DNA from: Hyphomicrobiales bacterium | GTDB lineage: Bacteria > Pseudomonadota > Alphaproteobacteria > Rhizobiales > Rhizobiaceae | DNA: 64,000 nt | NCBI GenBank assembly: GCA_900473685.1 | Contig: UCNE01000006.1 | Span: 94,152 to 158,151 of the forward strand | Reading direction: 5' to 3' | Shown here: positions 9,099 to 18,334 of the stretch, one piece after another | How positions within the stretch are numbered: position 1 is the stretch's first letter | Layout: each line of letters begins with the position of its first letter | Made by a program: the position numbers and the translations under genes | The notes under the pieces: generated by a model | Told to the model about the DNA's origin: nothing | What the model saw: the letters and a program-made list of their open reading frames with translations, nothing else | The model's database searches: none

Positions 9099-10040
9099 AT
9101 GGCTGTGAACGAACTCCTGATCATAGGTCATCCCGAGCTGATGACGGAGCGCCAGCGCTGGCTTGCGAGCCTTGGCGAGGAGCGGCGGTTGTCGGACAAA
9201 ACGGTCGAAGCCTATGAGCGCGACACGCGGCAATTCCTGCATTTCCTGACCGGCCACCTCAGCGGCCCTGCCCGGCTGAGCGATATCAGCGCGCTACGTC
9301 CCGGCGACCTGCGCGGTTTTCTCGCCGCCCGCCGGCGGGATGGCGCGGGAGCGCGAACGCTTGGACGCGGGCTGGCCGGCCTGCGCTCCTTCCTGCGCTA
9401 TCTGGAAAAGAAAGGTATGGCCAATGCCGCCGGTGCTTCCGCCGTGCGCTCGCCCAAACAGCCGAAATCCCTGCCGAAACCGCTGACGGCAGTGGATGCG
9501 CTGACGGTCGTTACCAATGATGCGCAACTGGCCGAAGAGCCCTGGATTGCCGCCCGCAACGCCGCCGTTCTGACGCTGCTTTACGGCTGCGGCCTGCGTA
9601 TTTCCGAAGCGCTGGACCTGACGCCAGCCGATTTTGCCGGAACGCCGACAGCACTGCGCATCCATGGCAAGGGCGGCAAGACCCGCATCGTGCCGTTGAT
9701 TTCAGCGGCGACCGATGCCGTGCGCGCCTATGAAAAACTCTGCCCATATCATCTGGCAGCGGACGGCCCGCTGTTTCGCGGCGCCAAGGGCGGCAAGCTG
9801 CAACCGGCGATCATCCAGCGCGAGATGCAGAAGCTGCGCGGCGCACTCGGCCTGCCGGATACGGCAACGCCGCATGCCCTGCGCCACTCCTTCGCCACCC
9901 ATCTGCTTGCCGGCGGCGGCGACTTGAGGACCATCCAGGAACTGCTCGGCCATGCCAGCCTCTCGACCACGCAGGTCTATACCGGCGTCGATTCGGCCAG
10001 ACTGTTGGAAATCTACGACCGGGCCCATCCGCGGGCCTGA
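9099..10040 (+). CDS. xerC: Tyrosine recombinase XerC
   Basis: A 313-residue site-specific recombinase of the XerC/D type that resolves chromosome dimers at dif with its partner and FtsK. The N-terminal SAM-like core-binding domain covers roughly residues 15-110. The full catalytic set is visible: Arg167 (GLRISE), Lys191 (HGKGGKTR), His259 and Arg262 (HALRHSFA), His285 (LLGHASLS) and the nucleophile Tyr294 (TQVYTGV). The length and intact active site fit a housekeeping Xer protein, and no att-like repeats or phage genes lie nearby. Whether it is XerC or XerD is inferred from the gene neighbourhood typical of rhizobia. Confidence 0.92.
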   Translation: MAVNELLIIGHPELMTERQRWLASLGEERRLSDKTVEAYERDTRQFLHFLTGHLSGPARLSDISALRPGDLRGFLAARRRDGAGARTLGRGLAGLRSFLRYLEKKGMANAAGASAVRSPKQPKSLPKPLTAVDALTVVTNDAQLAEEPWIAARNAAVLTLLYGCGLRISEALDLTPADFAGTPTALRIHGKGGKTRIVPLISAATDAVRAYEKLCPYHLAADGPLFRGAKGGKLQPAIIQREMQKLRGALGLPDTATPHALRHSFATHLLAGGGDLRTIQELLGHASLSTTQVYTGVDSARLLEIYDRAHPRA

Positions 10041-10139
10041 ATTTTGCCGGTTAAGGCGCGTTAACCAGTTTTGTTAAACGGCCCGTGAGGCCGGGGCGAT
10101 AAGAATCGCCGGATAGAATTTTCGCAGACGGGATCGACA

Positions 10140-11243
10140 ATGTTTCAGCACTGGGCAAAACCGGCACGTAGCCTGGCAGATAGATTGACCAGCGGGTTGG
10201 GCGACAACCTGCTTGCGCTGATCGCCACGCTGCACGTCCTGTTTGCCCTCAGCCTCATCGTCACCCTGCTGTCGATCTCGCCTGCGCGCGCGCAGGACGT
10301 GTCCTGCGGTGGCAAGAACCTGATCACCGAAATGAAGGTCTCCGATCCGGCCAGTTTTGCCGCTCTGGAAAAGGATGCGGCGGCAATACCGAACGGCAAG
10401 GGCACATTCTGGAAGATCGAGAAGGCAGGCGTCACCCCGTCATACCTGCTCGGCACCATGCACGTGACCGATCCGCGCGTGCTGGCCATGCCGGCCGGCG
10501 CCAGCCAGGCCTATGACGCGGCAAAGACCGTCATCGTCGAATCCGACGAGATCGTCGACGACCGCAAGGCAGCGGCGGCGATCATGATGCAGCCCGGCTT
10601 GACGATGTTTGCCGATGGCAAGACGATCAAGGACTTCCTCAAGCCCGAAGATGTCACGAAGCTGGAAGCGGGGCTGAAGACGCGCGGCATCCCGTTGACG
10701 CTGGTCGCCAAGATGAAGCCATGGATGCTTGCCAGCTTCGTCGCTTTGCCTGCCTGCGAAATGAGCCGCAAGGCCGCCGGCGCCGCCTTCCTCGACAAGA
10801 AGCTCGCCGAAGACGCCCTGAAACAGGGCAAGACCCTGAAGGGCCTGGAAACCATGGTCGAGCAATTGCAGGCGATGGATGCACTGCCGGTGCAGTTTCA
10901 TCTGGAAGCACTGATCGAGACGCTGGCGCTTGGCGACACCATTACCGACGTCATGGAAACGACCACCGAACTCTATCTTTCCGGCGATACCGGCCTGATC
11001 ATGCCGATGATGAAGGCCGTTTCGGAAGAGAAGTCCGCCGGGGATGATGCGGGCTATGCCGATTTCGAACAGCGCATCATCACCGACCGCAACAGGACCA
11101 TGGCCACCCGCGCCAAGCCGATCCTCGATAACGGCGCTGTCTTTATGGCCGTCGGCGCTTTGCACCTGCCGGGCAACGAAGGCGTAATCGAGCTTCTGCG
11201 CAAGGACGGTTTTACCGTCACCGGCATACCGGCCGCCAACTGA
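10140..11243 (+). CDS. TraB/GumN family protein, exported or membrane-anchored
   Basis: A 367-residue member of the TraB/GumN family, whose enzymatic role in bacteria is unsettled (a metalloprotease-like fold has been proposed). A hydrophobic segment at about residues 25-48 ending in SPARAQD looks like a signal peptide, so the body is probably periplasmic. The family's first motif appears as YLLGTMHVTDPRV just after the N-terminus. The last is AVGALHLPGNEGVIELLRKDGFTV at the end. Together these two histidine-containing motifs define the family. It follows xerC by about 100 bases on the same strand and is followed by a RIME-type repeat. Confidence 0.87.
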   Translation: MFQHWAKPARSLADRLTSGLGDNLLALIATLHVLFALSLIVTLLSISPARAQDVSCGGKNLITEMKVSDPASFAALEKDAAAIPNGKGTFWKIEKAGVTPSYLLGTMHVTDPRVLAMPAGASQAYDAAKTVIVESDEIVDDRKAAAAIMMQPGLTMFADGKTIKDFLKPEDVTKLEAGLKTRGIPLTLVAKMKPWMLASFVALPACEMSRKAAGAAFLDKKLAEDALKQGKTLKGLETMVEQLQAMDALPVQFHLEALIETLALGDTITDVMETTTELYLSGDTGLIMPMMKAVSEEKSAGDDAGYADFEQRIITDRNRTMATRAKPILDNGAVFMAVGALHLPGNEGVIELLRKDGFTVTGIPAAN

Positions 11244-11254
11244 CCGCCCTCCCG

Positions 11255-11377
11255 CTTCTCCCCCACGGGGAGAAGTGCCGAACGCAGTGAGGCGATGAGG
11301 AGGTGTTTCGGCGTATTCCGCACCTGCGGCCCCCTCATCCGGCCTTTCAGGCCACCTTCTCCCCGCTGGGGAGAAGA
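11255..11377. repeat. RIME-type intergenic repeat, copy 1
   Basis: A 123-base element bounded by two palindromes of the form cttctccccNNNggggagaag (11255-11275 and 11356-11376). Between them is a conserved middle: tgccgaacgcagtgaggcgatgag, then gcccccctcatccgg-like and gggccacc-like stretches. The same architecture recurs at six other places in this window, always between genes, which matches the Rhizobium-specific intergenic mosaic elements (RIME). It lies between the TraB gene and the ftsZ paralogue. The remaining 190 bases up to the ftsZ start show no further structure. Confidence 0.85.
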
Positions 11378-11567
11378 GGAAGTGCCTCCAGAAACCCTCG
11401 CCAGTACAGCAATTTTAGCTGTGACTCTTGCACGCGCGCCGTCTCTCTGCCTTTTTGCCATCATAACCTGCAGCGGCCTGATTCGCGCCCGCTCCGCTTC
11501 GCATTCGATGCAGCTCCCGGAACGCGCTTCCATATGCCGGGGCCGCGCTTACGTCCAAGGAGACAAG

Positions 11568-12593
11568 ATGACAGAGATCAAGAAACCCGTGATTTCGGAA
11601 ATGAGGCCGAAGATCACTGTCATCGGCGTTGGCGGCGGTGGCGGCAATGCCATCAACAACATGATCACCGAGGGTCTGCAGGGCGCCGAATTCGTTGCCG
11701 CCAACACCGATGCGCAGGCGCTGACCATGTCGAAGGCGACACGGCTGATCCAGCTCGGGTCACTGGTGACCGAAGGTCTCGGCGCCGGATCGCTGCCGGA
11801 AGTCGGCCGCGCAGCAGCCGAAGAATCGATCGACGAGATCATGGATCATCTCGGCGGCACCCATATGTGTTTCGTCACCGCCGGCATGGGCGGCGGCACG
11901 GGCACCGGTGCAGCACCAGTTATCGCACAGGCCGCGCGCAATGCCGGCATCCTCACGGTCGCCGTCGTTACCAAGCCGTTCAGCTTCGAGGGCAAGCGCC
12001 GCATGCAGTCGGCCGAGGAAGGCATCGAGCGGCTGCGTGAAGCCGCCGACACCGTCATCGTCATTCCCAACCAGAACCTCTTCCGCATTGCTGACGCCAA
12101 GACCACGTTTGCCGACGCTTTTGTCATCGCCGACCGGGTTCTCTATTCCGGCGTCGGCTGCATCACCGATCTGATCGTCAAGGAAGGCCTGATCAACCTC
12201 GACTTCGCCGACGTCAAATCGGTGATGAAGGGCATGGGCCGTGCCATGATGGGCACCGGCGAAGCTGCCGGCGACGGCCGCGCTTCCAAGGCTGCCGAAG
12301 CGGCGATTGCCAATCCGCTGCTCAGCGAAGTCTCGATGAAGGGCGCCAAGGGCGTGCTGATCTCGATTTCCGGCGGCTCCGACATGACGCTGTTCGAAGT
12401 CGATGAGGCTGCTACCCGCATCCGCGAGGAAGTCTATGAGGACGCCGACATCGTCGTCGGCGCGATCTTCGACAAGAGCCTCGACGGTGTCTTCCGCGTT
12501 TCGGTCGTCGCCACCGGCCTCGACGGCCAGGCTGCAGGCGCCGATACCGGCGGCATTCCAGCTCAGGCGGCTCAGTTCCGCACATTGCAGTAA
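11568..12593 (+). CDS. FtsZ paralogue lacking the C-terminal tail
   Basis: A tubulin-like GTPase of 341 residues. The N-terminal GTPase domain is complete: [18 protein letters not shown] at the start, the tubulin signature GGGTGTG at residues 108-114, and a normal T7 loop region ([11 protein letters not shown]). The protein stops right after the globular C-terminal subdomain, with [11 protein letters not shown]. It therefore has no variable linker and no conserved C-terminal peptide that normally binds FtsA, ZipA-like and Min partners. This matches the short second FtsZ described in Sinorhizobium and Agrobacterium. The start at 11568 has a strong AAGGAGACAAG ribosome site; the frame stays open upstream through the repeat, but that part has no FtsZ similarity. 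Confidence 0.93.
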   Translation: MTEIKKPVISEMRPKITVIGVGGGGGNAINNMITEGLQGAEFVAANTDAQALTMSKATRLIQLGSLVTEGLGAGSLPEVGRAAAEESIDEIMDHLGGTHMCFVTAGMGGGTGTGAAPVIAQAARNAGILTVAVVTKPFSFEGKRRMQSAEEGIERLREAADTVIVIPNQNLFRIADAKTTFADAFVIADRVLYSGVGCITDLIVKEGLINLDFADVKSVMKGMGRAMMGTGEAAGDGRASKAAEAAIANPLLSEVSMKGAKGVLISISGGSDMTLFEVDEAATRIREEVYEDADIVVGAIFDKSLDGVFRVSVVATGLDGQAAGADTGGIPAQAAQFRTLQ

Positions 12594-12602
12594 GACTTGG
12601 AT

Positions 12603-12634
12603 CCGGGGCGGGCGGCAGAAAGCCTCCGCCCCGG
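12603..12634. terminator. GC-rich hairpin after the ftsZ paralogue
   Basis: A nine-base-pair stem (ccggggcgg / ccgccccgg) with a 14-base loop begins 10 bases after the ftsZ-paralogue stop. There is no T-run on the plus strand, so it may work as a weak or Rho-assisted terminator, or protect the 3' end. It separates this gene from the convergent DUF2867 gene. Confidence 0.45.
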
Positions 12635-12657
12635 AATTCGTGACGGCCGCGAAAACG

Positions 12658-13155
12658 TCAGCTCATTGCCGTCACGGGACGGACGAGCCGCGCCAGCATC
12701 GTCCTGACGATCAGCCGGTGAAACGGCGTGATGACGGCAATATAGATTTTTCCGAACAATATCTTGCGGCTTACCAGCGTCGTCACGCTGACCCTTTGGG
12801 CAAGCTCGCCCGCTTGGCGAACATCGACGACAATGCGGAAATCCAGATGGGTATCATCAAAGCCGAGCACCGCCTGCTCGCTTGATTGCGAAATGACGGG
12901 AAAAAAGCCGACCATCTCCGCCTTTTCGCCCGGACTGTTACCTGACCCCTTCAGGCCGAACGGGCTGACAATAGCGTTTCGCAGCCACATCAAAGCGCGC
13001 ACCCAAGCCGGAAAATCACCCAATGCCCGCTTGGCTGCGGAAATGGCCGTGGTCGCCTGGCCGGGTACCAGAAGCTCGTAACAATCCGCCCAGTCGGCGA
13101 GCGGCAGGGCTGGGTGCGGCAAGGTAACCGGAACGGAATGCGTGCGGGGGGCCAT
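12658..13155 (-). CDS. DUF2867-like protein
   Basis: A 165-residue protein resembling DUF2867 family members, which are found alone or fused to SDR-like membrane proteins and have no assigned function. Recognisable features are FPAWVRALMWLRNAIV near residue 65, PVISQSSEQAVLGFDDTHLDFRIVV in the middle, and a C-terminal segment ILFGKIYIAVITPFHRLIVRTML. I chose the ATG at 13155 because AAGGAGC lies eight bases before it; the frame extends another 18 codons upstream without a better site. It lies downstream of lpd on the same strand but behind a hairpin, so it is probably a separate unit. Confidence 0.75.
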   Translation of the reverse strand: MAPRTHSVPVTLPHPALPLADWADCYELLVPGQATTAISAAKRALGDFPAWVRALMWLRNAIVSPFGLKGSGNSPGEKAEMVGFFPVISQSSEQAVLGFDDTHLDFRIVVDVRQAGELAQRVSVTTLVSRKILFGKIYIAVITPFHRLIVRTMLARLVRPVTAMS

Positions 13156-13206
13156 AGGCGCGTGCTCCTTGAATGCGCCGATTCTAGACCGTGCGCTGGG
13201 GAGCCG

Positions 13207-13232
13207 CAAAGGGGCCGATTGTCACGGCCCCT
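13207..13232 (-). terminator. Probable terminator after lpd
   Basis: Reading minus, an eight-base-pair stem (AGGGGCCG / CGGCCCCT) with a seven-base loop starts about 10 bases after the lpd stop and is followed by only TTT. The stem is strong but the T-run is short. It is placed to end the long mdh-suc-lpd transcription unit. Confidence 0.5.
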
Positions 13233-13242
13233 CGCTGGTTTC

Positions 13243-14649
13243 TTACATGTGGATCGGCTTGAAGAAGGTCGCGAGCGCTGCTTCCTTGACCGCTTCCGAC
13301 ATGGTCGGGTGGGCATGGCAGGTACGGCCGAGATCTTCCGAGGAACCGCCGAACTCCATCAGCACGGTGATTTCGTGGATCATCTCGCCGGCGCCGAAGC
13401 CAACGATATGGCCGCCGAGAACCCGGTCGGTTTCTTTGTCAGCAAGGATCTTAACGAAGCCGTCCGTCTGCAGCATGGCGCGGGCGCGGCCGTTGGCCGT
13501 GAACGGGAACTTGCCGACCTTGTAGGCAACGCCTGCAGCCTTCAGCTCTTCCTCGGTCTTGCCGACCGAAGCGACTTCCGGCTGGGTGTAGACGACGCTC
13601 GGGATGACGTCATAGTTCACGTGGCCAGCCTGGCCAGCAATGATCTCGGCAACGGCAACGCCTTCGTCTTCAGCCTTGTGAGCCAGCATCGGGCCGCGCA
13701 CGACGTCACCGATGGCATAGATGCCGGTAACGTTGGTCTGGAAGTGTCCGTCGATCTCGACGCGGCCACGGCTATCCATGACGACGCCGGCTTCCGCCAA
13801 GCCCAAACCATCGGTGAACGGCTTGCGGCCGGTGGCGATCAGCACGACATCAGCATCGACGGTCGCGGCATCGCCGCCCTTTACCGGCACGAACGTCACC
13901 TTGGCGCCGCGGCCGGATTTTTCAACGCCGGTCACCTTGGCGCCGAGCTTGAAGTCGATGCCCTGCTTGGCGAGCATGCGCTGGAACTGCTTGGAGACTT
14001 CGCCGTCCATGCCGCCGAGGATCGTGTCGAGATATTCGACGACGGTGACCTTGGCGCCGAGACGCGACCAGACCGAGCCAAGTTCGAGGCCGATGACACC
14101 ACCGCCGACAACGACCATGGTGGCCGGAACCTTTTCCAGCGCGATACCGCCGGTGGACGAGATGATGATCTTTTCGTCGATTTCAACGGGAACACCCGGA
14201 ATGCCCGCAACGTCGGAACCGGTGGCGATGACGATGTTCTTCGTCTCGATGACCTGTTCTTCGCCCTTGTCATTGGTGACAGAGACCTTGCCTTCGCCGA
14301 CAACCTTGCCGGTGCCCTGGAAGGCATCGATCTTGTTCTTCTTGAACAGGAAGGCGACGCCATCCGTGTTCGACTTTACCGTCGCATCCTTGTGGGCGAG
14401 CATCTTGGTCAGGTTGAGCTTGGGGGCTGCAACCTCGACACCGAGCGCGTCGATGGCGTGGCCGGTCTGGTGGAAGACTTCCGACGCATGGAGCAGCGCC
14501 TTCGAGGGAATGCAGCCGATGTTGAGGCAGGTGCCGCCATAGGTGGCGCGCTTCTCGATGACGCCGACCTTGAGGCCGAGCTGGGCCGCCTTGATGGCGC
14601 AGACATAGCCGCCGGGGCCGGTACCGATAACGATGAGATCATAAGCCAT
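13243..14649 (-). CDS. lpdA: Dihydrolipoyl dehydrogenase (E3) of the 2-oxoglutarate dehydrogenase complex
   Basis: The flavoprotein that reoxidises dihydrolipoyl groups with NAD+. It has 468 residues, standard for E3. The N-terminal FAD motif is [15 protein letters not shown], the redox disulfide is in [16 protein letters not shown] (residues 39-54), and the NAD-binding [13 protein letters not shown] lies in the middle. The C-terminal interface carries the catalytic HAHPTMSEA. It is the last gene of the sucA-sucB block on the same strand, with four other genes between sucB and it. That position suggests it is the E3 dedicated to 2-oxoglutarate dehydrogenase, but rhizobia have more than one lpd, so the assignment to this complex is an inference. 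Confidence 0.95.
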   Translation of the reverse strand: MAYDLIVIGTGPGGYVCAIKAAQLGLKVGVIEKRATYGGTCLNIGCIPSKALLHASEVFHQTGHAIDALGVEVAAPKLNLTKMLAHKDATVKSNTDGVAFLFKKNKIDAFQGTGKVVGEGKVSVTNDKGEEQVIETKNIVIATGSDVAGIPGVPVEIDEKIIISSTGGIALEKVPATMVVVGGGVIGLELGSVWSRLGAKVTVVEYLDTILGGMDGEVSKQFQRMLAKQGIDFKLGAKVTGVEKSGRGAKVTFVPVKGGDAATVDADVVLIATGRKPFTDGLGLAEAGVVMDSRGRVEIDGHFQTNVTGIYAIGDVVRGPMLAHKAEDEGVAVAEIIAGQAGHVNYDVIPSVVYTQPEVASVGKTEEELKAAGVAYKVGKFPFTANGRARAMLQTDGFVKILADKETDRVLGGHIVGFGAGEMIHEITVLMEFGGSSEDLGRTCHAHPTMSEAVKEAALATFFKPIHM

Positions 14650-14672
14650 GGAAAAGTCCTTCCTGAGAGCGG

Positions 14673-15431
14673 CTAGCGTCCGCCGCTGACGTTGAGAATG
14701 GCGCCCGTAACATAGGACGACGAAGGGGAGATGAGATAGAGAACGGCGTCGGCGACCTCTTGCGCGGTGCCTGGCCGTTTCATGGGAATGGTCGGCCCAA
14801 GATCGCGGGCGCGGTCTGGTAGCCCGCCGGAGGCGTGGATATCCGTATCGATGACGCCGGGGCGCACCGCGTTGACACGGATGCCATCCGAAGCGACTTC
14901 GCGCGACAGGCCGATGGTGAACGTATCGATGGCACCCTTGGAGGCGGCATAATCGACATATTGCCCGGCCGAGCCGAGTATGGATGCCATCGAGGAGATA
15001 TTGACGATGACGCCGCCCTTGCCGCCGTGACGGACGGACATGCGCCGGACCGCCGCCGCGGCACAGAGGATCGAGCCGGAGACATTGACTCGCAGCATGC
15101 GTTCCAGCCGCTCTGGCGTGATCTCGTCGATCCGCGCCGGCGGGCCGACGATGCCGGCATTGTTGACCAGTCCGTCGAGACGGCCGAACCTCTTGTCGAT
15201 CGCCGCAAAAATGGCCGCGATCCCGGCGTCGCTGCCGACATCACCTTCCACTGCGACGGCCGTGCCGCCTTCTGCTTCGATCGCGGCCACGACCGCGTCG
15301 GCAGCAGGCCGGTTGGAGGCATAGTTGACGGCAACCGCCCAGCCCTGTTCGGCGGCCGACCGGCAGATGGCCGCACCGATGCCGCGGCTGCCGCCGGTAA
15401 CCAGCAGAACGGGCCTGTCATTCCGCGTCAT
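14673..15431 (-). CDS. Short-chain dehydrogenase/reductase (SDR), FabG-like
   Basis: A 252-residue classical SDR, NAD(P)-dependent, substrate unknown. The cofactor motif TGGSRGIG is near residue 12, NNAG in LVNNAGIVG near residue 87, the catalytic Ser in NISSMAS, and [10 protein letters not shown] gives the YxxxK pair. The C-terminus [14 protein letters not shown] is typical of FabG-like members. I chose the ATG at 15431 because it overlaps the upstream gene's TGA in an ATGA arrangement, suggesting coupled translation. It is embedded between the secreted-protein gene and lpd within the suc gene run, which does not by itself imply a role in 2-oxoglutarate oxidation. Confidence 0.9.
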   Translation of the reverse strand: MTRNDRPVLLVTGGSRGIGAAICRSAAEQGWAVAVNYASNRPAADAVVAAIEAEGGTAVAVEGDVGSDAGIAAIFAAIDKRFGRLDGLVNNAGIVGPPARIDEITPERLERMLRVNVSGSILCAAAAVRRMSVRHGGKGGVIVNISSMASILGSAGQYVDYAASKGAIDTFTIGLSREVASDGIRVNAVRPGVIDTDIHASGGLPDRARDLGPTIPMKRPGTAQEVADAVLYLISPSSSYVTGAILNVSGGR

Positions 15432-15922
15432 TGGCTGCATTCCTTGAAGGTCAGAACGTCCCAGGGCGCGACGGTCGCCTTGCCCCAGATCGATGAATTG
15501 CGGATCGCCGGACCGAAATCGGGCAAAAGCACCTGTGAAGCAGCTTCCAGCCCCTCCCCCGGCAGCGAAGCCACCGTGCCGTCGGTAGCGACGGAATAGA
15601 TCACGCCCTGCCAGACGGTGCAGGCGGCGATATCGTCGCCCGTCACATCGCCTTCCGGGCAATTGTGCATGATCATGCCATTGGCACGCACCGGCTCGTC
15701 CGATTGCATGACGATACCGTCGAGCACCAGACCGGTCTTGCCAACCTTGATCTTGAAATGGTTGCTGGTAGCAGCACTCGGCGATCCGACCGGCTCGAAC
15801 CGCAGTTCATAGGCACCGTCGGCATCGCCATAGATCGCCTGCTCCTGCAGGCACCCGGCCGCACTCGCCGGTGATACCATCAGCAATGCGCTCAAGCTCG
15901 ATGCGGAAGCGGCAAGACGCAT
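15428..15922 (-). CDS. Secreted protein of unknown function
   Basis: A 164-residue exported protein. The ATG at 15922 gives MRLAASASSLSALLMVSPASAAG, a clear Sec signal peptide with cleavage after ASA near residue 22. The mature part contains four cysteines (CLQEQ, HNCPEG, AACTVW, and KECSQ at the end) that could form two disulfides. It otherwise has no motif I recognise. It starts two bases after the LysE stop and its own stop overlaps the SDR start, so it sits in a tight operon. The start was chosen because upstream sequence in this frame is LysE coding sequence read in another frame. Confidence 0.8.
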   Translation of the reverse strand: MRLAASASSLSALLMVSPASAAGCLQEQAIYGDADGAYELRFEPVGSPSAATSNHFKIKVGKTGLVLDGIVMQSDEPVRANGMIMHNCPEGDVTGDDIAACTVWQGVIYSVATDGTVASLPGEGLEAASQVLLPDFGPAIRNSSIWGKATVAPWDVLTFKECSQ

Positions 15923-15924
15923 GC

Positions 15925-16566
15925 TCACGCCGCCTTTTCGGTGGCGAGCTTCAAGCCAAGCGCGATGAACACCAACCCGCTGGCGCGGTCGATCCATTGG
16001 CTGGCGCGCGAGAAGGCTGCCCGCATCTTCGGCGTCGTCATGAACATGCTGACACCGACGAACCACAGGATCAGGCAACTCGCCATCACCAAGCCGTAGC
16101 CGAACTTGACCATGATCGGCGTATGGGCACTGACCACCGTCGAGAAGATCGACAGGAAGAAGAACACCGGCTTCGGATTGAGCGCGTTGGCGGCAAAGCC
16201 GAGACCGAATGCCTTCAGCCCGGACTGACGCTTTTCACCGGCCTGCACACCTTCAGCCTGCGCCGTCATGTCGGTCTTGCCCGCCCGGAGCGACTTGACA
16301 CCGATATAGAGAAGGTAAGCGACACCGCACCATTTGACGATGTTGAACAGGTAGATCGACTGCGAAATGAGCAGCCCGAGACCGAGGATTGTATAGGTCA
16401 CATGGAACATCAGCGAGGTGCCGACGCCAAACGACGTGATGATGGCGGAACGGCGGCCGTTGACGATCGACTGGCGCATGACCATGGCAAGGTCTGCACC
16501 CGGAGAAACGATAGCGAAGGAAAAGATAGCCATCAGCGAGGCGAGTTCGAACAGATAGGGATGCAC
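15925..16566 (-). CDS. LysE/RhtB family exporter
   Basis: A 213-residue inner-membrane transporter of the LysE family, expected to export amino acids or related small molecules. There are about six hydrophobic segments. The N-terminal family signature is visible as SPGADLAMVMRQSIVNGRR near residues 21-39, and the conserved NPKPVFFFLSIFS lies in the second half. The ATG at 16566 is preceded by CGGAGAG at good distance. It lies between the MAPEG gene and the secreted-protein gene in the same transcriptional direction. The exported substrate cannot be inferred. Confidence 0.9.
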   Translation of the reverse strand: MHPYLFELASLMAIFSFAIVSPGADLAMVMRQSIVNGRRSAIITSFGVGTSLMFHVTYTILGLGLLISQSIYLFNIVKWCGVAYLLYIGVKSLRAGKTDMTAQAEGVQAGEKRQSGLKAFGLGFAANALNPKPVFFFLSIFSTVVSAHTPIMVKFGYGLVMASCLILWFVGVSMFMTTPKMRAAFSRASQWIDRASGLVFIALGLKLATEKAA

Positions 16567-16594
16567 GGCACTCTCCGTTTATCGCTGTGGGACG

Positions 16595-17008
16595 TCAGAA
16601 AACCAGCGTCGCGACCATGATGAGGAGCCCGGCAAGCGAACCGAGCCAGATGAGCGAGCGGACATAGGGAATACCCGCCAGATAAAGCGGAATATAGATG
16701 ATCCGGCAGACAAGCCAAGTCCAGGCACCGGTCAGACCCCAGCCGGCGGGATCACCGGTGATCGCCAATGCCAGCGACAATCCGACGAAGGCCGGATAGG
16801 TCTCACGGAAATTGGCCGATGCCCGTGCCGCGCGTCCAGCCAGCTTGCTGGAGGGCTTCTTTTCCTCGTCGCGCGGACCGGCATTCCATGCCGATCCAAG
16901 TTCGAGGGTTGCGGAAAATCCCTGCAACGAGACATGAAACACCAGCAGCACCACGCTCCAGGCGAGGAGCGTGACGAACGGCGATACCGCCAGTGCTGCC
17001 GGGTCCAT
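16595..17008 (-). CDS. MAPEG family membrane protein
   Basis: A 137-residue integral membrane protein with about four helices and a MAPEG-like layout (microsomal glutathione transferase and eicosanoid-metabolism family). The central loop carries ARASANFRETYPAFVGLSLALA, with the N-x-x-E-x-x-P pattern diagnostic for this family (around residues 66-72). Bacterial members are mostly uncharacterised and may detoxify hydrophobic electrophiles with glutathione. It begins 12 bases after the sucB stop with a GGAACGACAGGT ribosome site, so it is very probably on the same transcript. Confidence 0.87.
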   Translation of the reverse strand: MDPAALAVSPFVTLLAWSVVLLVFHVSLQGFSATLELGSAWNAGPRDEEKKPSSKLAGRAARASANFRETYPAFVGLSLALAITGDPAGWGLTGAWTWLVCRIIYIPLYLAGIPYVRSLIWLGSLAGLLIMVATLVF

Positions 17009-17020
17009 ACCTGTCGTTCC

Positions 17021-18259
17021 TTACAGATCGAGAACGAGGCGTTCCGGATCTTCCAGGCTTTCCTTGACGCGCACCAGGAAGGTGACCGCTTCCTTGCCAT
17101 CGACGATGCGGTGATCGTAAGACAGCGCCAGATACATCATCGGACGGATGACGATCTGCCCACCGACGACGACCGGACGATCCTGGATCTTGTGCATGCC
17201 GAGAATACCCGACTGCGGTGCATTGAGGATCGGCGAGGACATCAGCGAGCCGTAGACGCCACCGTTGGTGATCGTGAACGTGCCGCCCTGCATATCGCCC
17301 ATGGAGAGTGCGCCATCGCGGGCGAGCTTGGCGAGACGGCCGAGATCCTTCTCGACTTCGGCGATCGACATCTCGTCGGCGTCGCGGATGACCGGAACGA
17401 CGAGGCCCTTATCGGTGCCGACGGCCATGCCAATATGGCAGAAGTTCTTGTAGATGATGTCGGTGCCGTCGATTTCAGCGTTGACCGAAGGAATTTCCTT
17501 CAGGGCATGCGTCACCGCCTTGGTGAAGAAGCCCATGAAGCCGAGCTTAACGCCGTGCTTCTTCTCAAAGATGTCCTTGTACTTGGTGCGCAGCGCCATC
17601 ACTGCCGACATGTCCACCTCATTATAGGTGGTTAGCATCGCTGCCGTGTTCTGCGCATCCTTGAGGCGCTTGGCGATGGTCTGGCGCAGGCGGGTCATCT
17701 TGACGCGCTCTTCGCGCGGCGCATCCTCGGCCGACGACGGGCCGCGCGACACGACCTTCACCGGCTCGGAAGCGGCTGGTGCCGAAATGCCCTTGGCAAC
17801 GGCAGCAATGACATCGCCCTTGAGGACCTGGCCACGCTTGCCGGAGCCATCGACCTGATCGGCCGAGAGGTTGTTTTCAGCCAGCATCTTGGCAGCAGCA
17901 GGGGCAGCCGGCATGGCGGAAGCAACCGGCGTGGAAGCCGGTGCAGCAGCAGCGGCAGCCGGGGCTGCGGCGGCCGGTTCGGCCTTCTTTTCGGTAGCGG
18001 CCGGAGCAGCAGCGCCTGCAGCGCCAGCTGCAATGTTGCCGAGCAGCGCGCCGAGGCCGACGGTCTCGCCGGCAGCGGCGACGATTTCGGACAGCACGCC
18101 TGCAGCCGGCGACGGAACTTCGATCGTCACCTTGTCGGTTTCAAGCTCAAGCAGCGGCTCATCAGCCTTGACGGTATCGCCAACCTTCTTGAACCAGGTA
18201 CCGATGGTGGCTTCGCTGACGGATTCGCCCAGAGTGGGAACGCGGATTTCTGTGGCCAT
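17021..18259 (-). CDS. sucB: 2-oxoglutarate dehydrogenase E2, dihydrolipoyl succinyltransferase
   Basis: The core subunit of the 2-oxoglutarate dehydrogenase complex, which transfers succinyl groups from E1 to CoA. It has 412 residues. The lipoyl domain covers residues 1-76, with lipoyl-lysine Lys43 in ETDKVT. An Ala/Pro-rich linker of about 45 residues follows. The E1/E3-binding domain is at about 122-160 ([19 protein letters not shown]), and the acyltransferase domain ends with catalytic His383 and Asp387 in SYDHRIVDG. The order and lengths are normal. It lies 75 bases after sucA, and that gap contains a terminator-like hairpin. Confidence 0.97.
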   Translation of the reverse strand: MATEIRVPTLGESVSEATIGTWFKKVGDTVKADEPLLELETDKVTIEVPSPAAGVLSEIVAAAGETVGLGALLGNIAAGAAGAAAPAATEKKAEPAAAAPAAAAAAPASTPVASAMPAAPAAAKMLAENNLSADQVDGSGKRGQVLKGDVIAAVAKGISAPAASEPVKVVSRGPSSAEDAPREERVKMTRLRQTIAKRLKDAQNTAAMLTTYNEVDMSAVMALRTKYKDIFEKKHGVKLGFMGFFTKAVTHALKEIPSVNAEIDGTDIIYKNFCHIGMAVGTDKGLVVPVIRDADEMSIAEVEKDLGRLAKLARDGALSMGDMQGGTFTITNGGVYGSLMSSPILNAPQSGILGMHKIQDRPVVVGGQIVIRPMMYLALSYDHRIVDGKEAVTFLVRVKESLEDPERLVLDL

Positions 18260-18302
18260 GATTTTTTGTCGTCCGTTGATCGGGTGTCTGTTTCTGTTGA
18301 GG

Positions 18303-18329
18303 CAAAAGAGGGAGGCCTTTCAGCCTCCC
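18303..18329 (-). terminator. Terminator-like hairpin between sucA and sucB
   Basis: Reading minus, a seven-base-pair stem (GGGAGGC / GCCTCCC) with a six-base loop is followed by TCTTTT. It begins six bases after the sucA stop and lies about 44 bases before the sucB start. It has the form of a weak intrinsic terminator and could reduce sucB relative to sucA, or mark a processing point. Confidence 0.5.
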
Positions 18330-18334
18330 ATGTT

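Noticed and set aside
9099..10040. XerC-type gene as a sign of an integrated mobile element
   Set aside because: Full housekeeping Xer length and motifs, no att-like direct repeats, no phage or transfer genes, normal composition.
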